Below are positions 6,401-10,454 of a stretch of 10,454 bases of DNA, piece by piece. The position numbers and the translations under genes are program-made. Location: positions 1-10,454 of the forward strand of contig JAOXYB010063501.1 in assembly GCA_028565635.1 (NCBI GenBank). The letters are read 5' to 3'. The stretch is from Phoronis ovalis (taxonomy: Eukaryota; Phoronida; Phoronidae). The notes under the pieces were generated by a model, which saw nothing but the letters and a program-made list of their open reading frames with translations, did no database searches and had not been told where the DNA came from. Numbering within the stretch: the first letter of the stretch is position 1; every line of letters begins with the position of its first letter.

Positions 6401-8168
6401 TTAAACATTTTTAACATGCTATTTCCAGAAAATGTACAACGTGTGCAACACTACAAAAAATTTATAAAGTTTAAACCATACTCTATCCAAAAAAATATTA
6501 TGTTTAATGTTGCAGTTCCAACATATTAAATAATTGACATGTTTCCTGGTTATATGTCATGGATATTTAATCACATTTGGTTATCGTAAATAAATATGTA
6601 ATCTAATGTAATGTAAACATACAGAGTCTACTGACAAAATAAATATTAATCTGTTTTTGACAAAGTATAAAATGGAGTATTCTCGCTAAGTCAATATATG
6701 TTTTGTTGTTGAAAATATAATATGCAATGAGGCTGGTTTAAAGTAAGACATTGTAATATATATGCTTAGCCATGGAAATGTACTGATAAAAGTCAACATA
6801 TTGTAATATAAAACTATTGAGAATAACAAAAAATATTTTCTTTTTAGAATACGTGAATGCTGCTAGTCATCCAGAAACTGCAGGTAATAAAAGAACTAAG
6901 AATTTACCTTCTGGCTAATGCTTAATCGCAACATGTCTTACTACTAAATTACTATGCTACTGTTCATTGATAGCAATTTATAACATACTCCAGGTAAAAC
7001 TAGCATATCAATGCAAATCCATAATGACTGTAGCTTGCGAAATATGAAATTATACATCAAGTAAAAGTAAACCTGTGCCCAAATTTGTCACAGTATTTGA
7101 CATTCAGAGGCATTCATTTGGCAGAATAAACATAGCAGAATATTTTGTTCATTCTGATTTGTTTTAGCTCTAAACAAATGTATTCAGGATATTCAAGTAT
7201 CGTCTCAGAACTTCGATCAAGTTCTTTTAGTAAAGTGATACTTTATTACTAATCATTACATACCATGAATTTCTAATACACTGAGTTGTAAGCTTTATGG
7301 CAAAAACCAAGAATCCCAACAGCTGAAACTATAATTTAATATGGGGCAGAAATCCTATTTTTTAATGCCTTATGTACCATACATTATTTGTGCTACAACT
7401 ATATTTGTAGAGGGAGAATATGCCAATGTGGATGTAAAGAAGAAGAAGAAGAAAAAGAAGCTTCCAAGTGATGATGGGGAAAATCCATACCAAAATGTAG
7501 AACTTCAAGACGAAGGTGAAAACCCTTACCAAAATGTAGAAGACATCACAGAGGAAAATGCGAAGAAAAAGGTTAATATCTTCATTTATAATAATAATTA
7601 TGTAGCTATTGTATAAAAGCAGTCATTTTCGTGGTTTAGAATTGTCTTTGTAACTGAATTTGTATCATAAGTATATATTATAATGTACTTAAAAAATGCA
7701 AAATTTATTGACAAAATAAAATTAATAAATGTCATTATTGACAAAACATTAATTAAAGTGTTTTCTGATCTTTGGAACATTACATTGTTTGTTTCTGACT
7801 ATTAAATTATGTAACTAAAAACTTAAACCTCAGGTATTTTCTTTGTTTTTAGTTTTTATCTAGTATCCTTAAGCTGAGGTCTATTATTTAAGTTTCTTTG
7901 TAATAATTGTTATCATTTTTGTAATTTAAAAGTTAAACAAAATGTGGAAAGATTCTAAATGTTTTATTGTTAAGATTATTATTCTTAAACTTGTTGATCT
8001 TATTTTCTGCAGAATGTAGGCCCTGATGGTACAGTATATGCTGACTTGGACTTTGAAAAGAAAAAGAAAATGCCAAAAAAGAGTGAGATTATAAGAACTG
8101 ATCCGGCAACTGAGTATGCTGCTATTGACTTTAAAAGAAAACCGGAAGATGTTACAGAGACAGCATAA
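181..8168 (+). CDS. FN3-domain transmembrane receptor with multi-tyrosine cytoplasmic tail (13 exons, 5' partial)
   Basis: This is the gene model joining the 13 exons listed below. Every junction has a GT donor, an AG acceptor and matching codon phase, and the joined frame has no stop until TAA at 8166-8168. The 569 visible residues are: FN3 domain (1-100), diverged FN3-like domain (101-190), transmembrane helix (about 196-220) with a KRR stop-transfer signal at 222-224, and a cytoplasmic tail (222-569). The tail carries tyrosines at 269, 313, 343, 359, 394, 423, 454, 468, 491, 504, 527 and 553, interspersed with lysine runs. Known families with this layout (Ig/FN3 adhesion receptors, inhibitory receptors) signal at the plasma membrane by tyrosine phosphorylation and SH2 adaptor docking, so a cell-recognition or immune-type signalling role is inferred. 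The signal peptide, promoter and upstream ectodomain, possibly Ig domains, are outside the window. I do not recognise a named orthologue. Exon structure is high confidence; function is moderate. Confidence 0.88.
887..1260 (+). repeat. Degenerate intronic repeat, copy 1
   Basis: This copy aligns with copy 2 at an offset of about 410 bp. Shared blocks include ataacag.tttagttt early on, and later tgtcatgg..c.tctatagc with tgcaaa..cgaagca.tgcct (about 1041-1080 here, 1449-1488 in copy 2). The two differ by many substitutions and small indels, so the duplication is old. No coding potential or terminal motif was identified. Confidence 0.65.
1303..1640 (+). repeat. Degenerate intronic repeat, copy 2
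   Basis: This is the second copy of the unit at about 887-1260, in the same orientation. It starts ggccatgtttgttcccg and contains the strongly matching block tctatagctgcaaa, then gaagcattgcct, and later gaaaagtgggt. It is a tandem or near-tandem arrangement with a period of about 410 bp. Confidence 0.6.
2190..2410 (+). repeat. Degenerate intronic repeat, 5'-truncated copy 3
   Basis: This segment matches only the second half of copy 1. Corresponding blocks are gggtcaact (2259-2267 here, 1163-1171 in copy 1) and gaaaactctgattcatagag (2324-2343) against gaaaactctgatacatagaa (1226-1245). The head of the unit is missing, so this is a partial copy in the same orientation. Confidence 0.6.
2573..2842 (+). 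CDS. Exon 2: diverged FN3-like, membrane-proximal ectodomain
   Basis: The acceptor is catacatag at 2572 and the donor gtcagc at 2843. The exon is 270 bp, phase 1-1, and its first codon (A|GC, serine) is completed by exon 1. The 90-residue unit keeps a beta-sandwich pattern: a TVTVDG strand, the tryptophan in TIEWTN, alternating hydrophobics in SIEIKY, and YEFQMLLY at the usual F-strand place. Two cysteines, in YCKTKAPSDC, are close enough to form a local disulfide. It is most likely a second FN3 domain that has diverged; a short Ig-like fold is the alternative. The methionine at 2554 is intronic. The donor is weak at its +3 to +6 positions but is the one that fits phase and exon length. Confidence 0.85.
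2843..3230 (+). other. Intron between exons 2 and 3
   Basis: This 388-bp AT-rich intron carries stops in the frame that continues from exon 2 (first at about 2863). No other feature was seen. Confidence 0.75.
3231..3350 (+). CDS. Exon 3: transmembrane helix and stop-transfer signal
   Basis: The acceptor is cacatttttag at 3230 and the donor gtattt at 3351; the exon is 120 bp, phase 1-1. It encodes a short linker (GADSN), then about 25 hydrophobic residues (196-220) rich in Val, Ile, Ala and Gly, then TKRRSLKGTK. The basic cluster after the helix sets the topology: N-terminus outside, C-terminus in the cytoplasm. The first half of the helix holds GAVCGAVAA, a GxxxG pattern often used for helix-helix packing, and a cysteine at 204 within the membrane. 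The small size explains why no long open frame marks this exon; splice phase and hydrophobicity identify it. Confidence 0.92.
3431..3452. promoter_or_regulatory. Cluster of three AGGTCA-type half-sites (possible nuclear-receptor element or repeat remnant)
   Basis: Within 22 bp the intron reads TGACCT, tt, TGACCT, ca, AGGTCA. That gives two direct half-sites spaced by two bases and one everted pair spaced by two bases. AGGTCA half-sites are bound by nuclear hormone receptors. However, tgacctcaaggtca is also a common core of dispersed mollusc repeats, so this may be only a repeat fragment. Confidence 0.25.
3553..3577 (+). CDS. Exon 4: 25-bp juxtamembrane microexon
   Basis: The acceptor is tttgtttgtag at 3552, followed by 25 bp reading GDVEMHSH plus two bases of an asparagine codon, then a near-perfect donor (aa|gtaagt) at 3578. 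The exon enters in phase 1 and leaves in phase 2, the only such change in the gene. Both candidate downstream exons (3705 and 3858) start with the third base of an asparagine codon, which supports the microexon independently. It lies just after the membrane helix, so the peptide is cytoplasmic. No function is recognised for it. Confidence 0.8.
3705..3798 (+). CDS. Candidate alternative terminal exon giving a short tail
   Basis: A very strong pyrimidine-rich acceptor (ttcttttcctatctacttcacag) ends at 3704. Entered from exon 4 in phase 2, the frame reads on for 30 more codons (NTKENGDRVVSPDVF...SEVTIKL) to TAA at 3796-3798. No GT donor lies in the phase needed to join exon 5: the GT dinucleotides in the frame are all phase 0 or phase 1. 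If used, this exon would therefore end the protein about 20 residues after the membrane helix plus this short peptide, removing all 12 tail tyrosines. Its start (NGDRVVSP) loosely resembles the start of exon 5 (NGEPIEP), so it may be a diverged duplicate of that exon. No clear poly(A) signal follows the stop. It could instead be a dead exon. Confidence 0.45.
3858..4036 (+). CDS. Exon 5: acidic cytoplasmic segment
   Basis: The acceptor is cttacatgtag at 3857 and the donor gtaagt at 4037. The exon is 179 bp, entering in phase 2 and leaving in phase 1. It encodes residues 239-299: a polar start (NLVNGEPIEPNG), a run of five aspartates then VDD (259-266) from a GAT repeat, the first tail tyrosine (Y269 in PKYACATDL), and a Thr/Lys/Gln-rich stretch with little secondary-structure signal. 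It appears disordered. The KYACA context does not fit a common SH2 motif. The acidic patch contrasts with the lysine-rich exons that follow. The minus-strand serine-rich frame opposite it is a shadow of the GAT repeat. Confidence 0.88.
4107..4217 (+). CDS. Exon 6: proline-rich, NPYG tyrosine module
   Basis: The exon is 111 bp, phase 1-1, with acceptor ggtacctccag at 4106 and donor gtaaga at 4218. It encodes GTPTLPPEEDEINPYGMAVF followed by a charged RNRAEKNDNRETETF stretch. Y313 lies in an NPY context that recurs later as NPYQNV. The proline cluster next to acidic residues may bind SH3 or WW domains; this is a guess. A better-looking acceptor with a pyrimidine tract lies 26 bp upstream (ag at 4079-4080), but using it shifts the frame and reaches a stop in the next exon. 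The 4106 site is chosen because only it keeps the frame. Confidence 0.8.
4399..4506 (+). CDS. Exon 7: double tyrosine-lysine cassette (YAEV, YSQP)
   Basis: The acceptor is aaattttttttaag at 4398 and the donor gtttgc at 4507, a weak donor supported by phase. The exon is 108 bp, phase 1-1. It encodes two related units of about 16 residues: STLYAEVNKPKKQK and EAVYSQPDKTKKKP. Each has a tyrosine (Y343, Y359) followed after four to seven residues by a lysine cluster, which suggests an internal duplication. Y359 fits YxxP, the docking motif of Crk/Nck/Abl SH2 domains; Y343 is YxxV. Confidence 0.87.
4507..4812 (+). other. Intron between exons 7 and 8
   Basis: This 306-bp intron contains a 27-bp block (4627-4653, gaagatttaaatgaaaaatg...) that recurs with two mismatches at 5851-5877, in the intron after exon 10. 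The shared block suggests that exon duplication carried flanking intron with it. Confidence 0.7.
4627..4653 (+). repeat. 27-bp intronic repeat, copy A
   Basis: This block matches 5851-5877 at 25 of 27 positions by eye. It lies in the intron between the exon 7 and exon 8 cassettes. Confidence 0.7.
4813..4920 (+). CDS. Exon 8: tyrosine-lysine cassette (YAQP)
   Basis: The acceptor is tctgtttaatag at 4812 and the donor gtatta at 4921. The exon is 108 bp, phase 1-1, the same length as exon 7. It encodes a polar Asn/Asp/Lys-rich linker and then ESLYAQPDKSKKKNKKS. Y394 is a YxxP motif followed by a lysine run. It is clearly similar to exon 9 in protein (NNKT.DT, LYAQPD.SKKK) and in DNA (tttgtatgc, ccagaca, aagaagaaaaa), so the two are probably a tandem duplication. 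Confidence 0.9.
4921..5334 (+). other. Intron between exons 8 and 9
   Basis: This 414-bp intron lies between the two duplicated YAQP cassettes. It is AT-rich, and no coding or structural feature was seen. Confidence 0.75.
5335..5421 (+). CDS. Exon 9: tyrosine-lysine cassette (YAQP), duplicate of exon 8
   Basis: The acceptor is catttttcctcag at 5334 and the donor gtgagc at 5422. The exon is 87 bp, phase 1-1. It encodes DNNKTEDTKAMPD and then LLYAQPDMSKKKKKKP. It aligns with exon 8 minus seven codons in the linker. Y423 is the third YxxP motif, followed by six consecutive lysines. The run could act as a membrane-binding basic patch or a nuclear-localisation-like cluster; sequence alone does not decide. 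Confidence 0.9.
5598..5645 (+). CDS. Exon 10: 16-codon Lys/Pro-rich linker exon
   Basis: The acceptor is ttgctactttcag at 5597 and the donor gtgagt at 5646. The exon is 48 bp, phase 1-1, and encodes EPPKKPKDTEKNKGKA. It has no tyrosine, so it looks like a cassette tail without its tyrosine head. The PPKKPK stretch is a possible but non-consensus SH3 ligand. Its donor side (ggtgagtcaactagaaattt) resembles the sequence after exon 9 (ggtgagcttaactaac), suggesting the two exons and their flanks share an origin. Confidence 0.82.
5646..6847 (+). other. 1.2-kb intron between exons 10 and 11
   Basis: This is AT-rich, non-coding sequence. It contains copy B of the 27-bp intronic repeat and several AATAAA hexamers (5979-5984, 6021-6026, about 6179). 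A possible acceptor at 5832 would read EKNPLIGRFE and then TGA at 5862-5864; this is weak and is treated under rejected items. Other AG sites followed by short open stretches (6265, 6428) give no convincing peptide. Confidence 0.7.
5851..5877 (+). repeat. 27-bp intronic repeat, copy B
   Basis: This is the partner of 4627-4653, with mismatches only at the 9th and 17th positions. It is in the same orientation, about 1.2 kb downstream. Confidence 0.7.
6848..6883 (+). CDS. Exon 11: 36-bp microexon with YVN motif
   Basis: The acceptor is attttctttttag at 6847 and the donor gtaata at 6884. The exon is only 36 bp, phase 1-1, and encodes EYVNAASHPETA. Y454 is in a YxN context, the consensus for Grb2-type SH2 domains. 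It lies isolated between introns of 1.2 kb and 0.5 kb. Both splice sites are good, phase matches on both sides, and the motif fits its neighbours. Confidence 0.8.
6884..7410 (+). other. Intron between exons 11 and 12
   Basis: This is 527 bp of AT-rich sequence. No cassette-like peptide or other feature was found in it. Confidence 0.7.
7411..7571 (+). CDS. Exon 12: polylysine run and repeated NPYQNV motifs
   Basis: The acceptor is ctatatttgtag at 7410 and the donor gttaat at 7572. The exon is 161 bp, entering in phase 1 and leaving in phase 0. It encodes EGEYANVDV, eight lysines (474-481, from an AAG repeat), then an exact nine-residue direct repeat, GENPYQNVE, at 487-495 and 500-508, and ends TEENAKKK. 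Y468, Y491 and Y504 are all YxN, so this exon alone offers three Grb2-type docking sites. The frame stays open upstream to 7341 and downstream to 7616 in intron sequence, but the methionine at 7341 is not a start. Confidence 0.9.
7572..8012 (+). other. Intron between exons 12 and 13
   Basis: This 441-bp AT-rich intron starts gttaatatc, and the exon 12 frame runs into it until TAA at 7614-7616. It ends in a good pyrimidine-rich acceptor. If retained, it would end the protein 14 residues into the intron, removing the ITIM/ITSM-like pair. Confidence 0.75.
8013..8168 (+). CDS. Exon 13 (last): ITIM/ITSM-like tyrosine pair and stop
   Basis: The acceptor is cttattttctgcag at 8012, with phase 0 matching exon 12. 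The exon encodes 51 residues and TAA at 8166-8168. It holds TVYADLDF (Y527) and TEYAAIDF (Y553), 26 residues apart, with KKKKMPKK between them. TxYxxL and TxYxxI fit the consensus for ITIM and ITSM, motifs that recruit SH2-domain phosphatases of the SHP type in vertebrate inhibitory receptors. The last residues (DVTETA) do not form a canonical class I PDZ ligand. The minus-strand frames across this exon are shadows. Confidence 0.92.
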   Translation, partial: NVGPDGTVYADLDFEKKKKMPKKSEIIRTDPATEYAAIDFKRKPEDVTETA

Positions 8169-8418
8169 AACATATGGATTATACATAGAACTGTGCATTT
8201 TGTGATAGCTGATACATGAATCAAAGTTTGAAGTGCATAATGCTGATTGAGAGCTCTGTATCAGTTGCCGTAAATCCTTGCAACAATTCTGGTCACAGGC
8301 AAAATCAGGTCAGATGAAAATATGATCGAAGATTACATAATATGCTCATTACTACTAATTGTTTGGGATACATTTTTTATCTGACATTTTTTTTCAAATT
8401 CAAGAAAAGATGGATAAA

Positions 8419-8424
8419 AATAAA
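8419..8424 (+). terminator. AATAAA poly(A) signal, first after the stop
   Basis: This is the first AATAAA after the stop codon, about 250 bp downstream, followed by a G/T-rich stretch (ggtgttcttt) at 8433-8442. It would give a short 3' UTR. Further AATAAA hexamers at 9659-9664, 9899-9904 and 10035-10040 would give longer forms. Confidence 0.45.
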
Positions 8425-9255
8425 CTGGACCAGGTGTTCTTTCAAGGATTTTCGGTAGGTTAGCACTGGCTGCCAGACAACCAGAATGCATAGTGCTGGG
8501 ACTGTTTGATCAAGTTTTATTTGTTGAGAGCAAATTTATATTACTTGCTGGCCAAGATTGATAGTAGTTTTATAAAAGCATGTTTATTCAAGGTGCCTTT
8601 TTTAATGTACTGCACTTCCATGAAATACTTTGGTGCTTTTTATAAAAATAAGAAATATGTAAACACAAGAACTTTGAAGTATTTTGATAGGAATATTCAT
8701 ACTAAACAACATTTCATGATATTTTTATCACATTCCCACAAAAAATATCTATGCACAATGCTTTTACATGGAAGTCATTAACCTAGTTATTATAGATGTA
8801 TGTTAGAATGATGCATAAAATATAAGTATAGTTTTTGTTTGTGTGATAGTTTTCACTAAAAACTAGATATAGTTGCTCAGCAGCAGTAACTTGAATGATC
8901 AATTATTTACAATGCTTATATCATAGTTGGCATAATTCCAACAATAGGCACTTGTGATCATATTCAGCTACCTATAATGCATGTTTTGTAAATGCAGTGA
9001 AACTAAACTTTATGAAAGCTGGCTCTCATTTGTTAGTAATAGTAAAAACATATTCAGTGGTTGGTTGTCCTAATCATAGATAGGATTATACCTCTTGCTC
9101 ATTTTAGTAAAACGTTGATAGTTTTATCTTTAAAAATATATTTTGTGTATTAAATAATGTGAGATTCCATGAAATTCAATATATTTTTTTTATTGTGAAG
9201 AAATTTTAATGATAACATTTACTATGTAGATTTGTAGCAATGTAGCAAAACTACT

Positions 9256-9323
9256 GTGATGTACAAATTAAATTTGTTTCATTGTGCTTTACAAATTAAA
9301 GTGATGTACAAATTAAATTTGTT
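9256..9323. repeat. Direct repeat with a palindromic core, 45-bp period
   Basis: The 23-bp unit gtgatgtacaaatt + aaatttgtt occurs exactly at 9256-9278 and again at 9301-9323. A partial copy (tttacaaattaaa) lies between them. Each full copy contains the perfect inverted repeat ACAAATT-A-AATTTGT, so the transcript could form small hairpins. Confidence 0.8.
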
Positions 9324-10034
9324 AGGGTAATTTGTGTCTGGCAGATCATTTTGACTGAAAACACTTGTGTCAGAATGTATATTTAGGATTTCTTAGAAAT
9401 AGTTGATTACTGCTACATGACTATAAATGTTGGATATAAAGATATGGTTAGACTGTTGCTTGCTGATGCAGTATTTAGATTTAATTGATATAATGTTAAA
9501 AGGTTATTAGACAGTTATCAGGACAGATAACCTTGTATGTCTAGGCCATAAGCATGTAAATAGGATGGCATGTTATTGTCAATCCTGAAAAATAATTTTA
9601 AGTAGTTTCTGAGATGTTTTATGATGTTTGTTCATACAAGAAAAAAAGAAAACAGTACAATAAATGCAATAATTATTTTTCCTTTTAGTGGCATAATAAT
9701 GATTAAAATTTTGCTTTTATTATACAGTTTGTATTATATTTAGATGTTTAATTAACCTGACAGTTGTTTACTAATGTTTTAATTTTACTTATTGTCAAAA
9801 TAGTATCCAAGGTTTCAATATCTCATACATAACAATTTTAATATAGCATTCCTGATATTTTAAGCTATTTATAGGTAACCTATATCAGAGGATATAAAAA
9901 TAAACAATTAGGTCAATAATAATGGAAATCAACATCATGAAACTTTTTAACCAGTTTAATAGATAACCCATTGAAAGATTTTAAGTATCTGGTAGAATGG
10001 GAAACTCTATGAGAGTTGAGCCTGGATTTTATTG

Positions 10035-10040
10035 AATAAA
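10035..10040 (+). terminator. Distal AATAAA poly(A) signal candidate
   Basis: This AATAAA in attgaataaactctctgt is the last of the perfect hexamers noted. It would give a 3' UTR of nearly 1.9 kb. No sequence feature ranks it above the proximal site. Confidence 0.25.
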
Positions 10041-10454
10041 CTCTCTGTAACCTACTGTACTGCAGTTATATTTGTAAAGGCATCCAACACTTTATACTGG
10101 TGTTTGGTTGACAAGTTGTTATTTTGAGGGGTGTATTTCCTTGTAGGGTTCAGTTTACTTCCTGGTTATGGTCATTAATCACAGCTCATGCATTCCTATT
10201 TACCTTCCTTGAAATACAATGTACTAACCTAAATACCATTACTAAGATGTTATGTTAATATTGCCAACCTGGTGACTCAGTTTTCCCATGCAACATGATA
10301 AAATGTGTGCTCATTTGAGCAGTGAAATATTATTTTCTTTAAAATGCAATATATTTCAAAATATATTAATTTTAGTACTCAAATGTAGGGAATTTATTCT
10401 ATCATTGTGAATTTAAAATCACAGTTTCTTCAGTACTAGCCTAGGTGTGTTTCA

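Larger units (their letters stand above)
8169..10454 (+). other. 3' UTR and downstream AT-rich sequence
   Basis: No exon, second gene or RNA gene was recognised in these 2.3 kb. The start must be 3' UTR; its end depends on which poly(A) signal is used. A plus-strand frame at 8506-8781 is open for 91 codons but has no recognisable domain and the base composition of the surrounding UTR. A small direct repeat lies at 9256-9323. Confidence 0.7.

Noticed and set aside
8013-8168. ITAM (paired YxxL/I with 6-8 residue spacing)
   Set aside because: The two tyrosines are 26 residues apart, too far for an ITAM; separate ITIM/ITSM-like motifs fit better.
7926-8224. Two minus-strand frames over exon 13
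   Set aside because: They are antisense to a well-supported coding exon and extend into AT-rich intron and UTR; they are hydrophobic by composition only.
8506-8781. 91-codon plus-strand open frame downstream of the gene
   Set aside because: It has no recognisable domain, no splice or promoter support, and the same AT-rich composition as the surrounding 3' sequence. It is probably chance within the UTR.
1-10454. CRISPR array, prophage, insertion sequence or toxin-antitoxin system
   Set aside because: The window is spliced eukaryotic DNA; no regular spacer array, transposase or prokaryotic gene was seen.

Overview
The window looks like nuclear DNA of an invertebrate animal. It is AT-rich, and its coding sequence is broken into short exons by GT...AG introns that hold old, degenerate repeats. 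No operons, bacterial ribosome-binding sites or RNA genes were seen. The repeat style and the type of receptor tail suggest a mollusc, perhaps a bivalve. That is inference, not proof.

One plus-strand gene fills about 181-8168. Its 5' end (signal peptide and more ectodomain exons) lies to the left of the window. I placed 13 exons by matching splice sites to codon phase: 181-480, 2573-2842, 3231-3350, 3553-3577, 3858-4036, 4107-4217, 4399-4506, 4813-4920, 5335-5421, 5598-5645, 6848-6883, 7411-7571 and 8013-8168. Joined, they read without interruption for 569 residues and end at a TAA at 8166-8168. Residue numbers in this report count from the first, split glycine codon (180/181). An optional fourteenth exon (3705-3798) would give a short tail with its own stop.

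The protein is a single-pass type I receptor or adhesion molecule. It has a clear fibronectin type III (FN3) domain (1-100), a diverged FN3-like domain (101-190), one transmembrane helix (about 196-220) and a cytoplasmic tail of about 348 residues. The tail has 12 tyrosines, nearly all in recognisable SH2-docking contexts: three YxxP (Crk/Nck/Abl type), four YxN (Grb2 type) and a C-terminal YADL/YAAI pair that fits ITIM/ITSM consensus and resembles the SIRP-alpha tail. Most of these tyrosines are followed by a lysine run. Many motifs sit on their own short phase 1-1 exon, and exons 8 and 9 look like tandem duplicates.

The rest is introns (the 2.1-kb first intron carries about 2.5 copies of a degenerate 400-bp repeat) and a 2.3-kb AT-rich 3' region with several AATAAA signals and a small palindrome-bearing direct repeat. 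I see no second gene. The most interesting signal is the modular, splice-safe array of tyrosine-plus-polylysine cassettes in the receptor tail.
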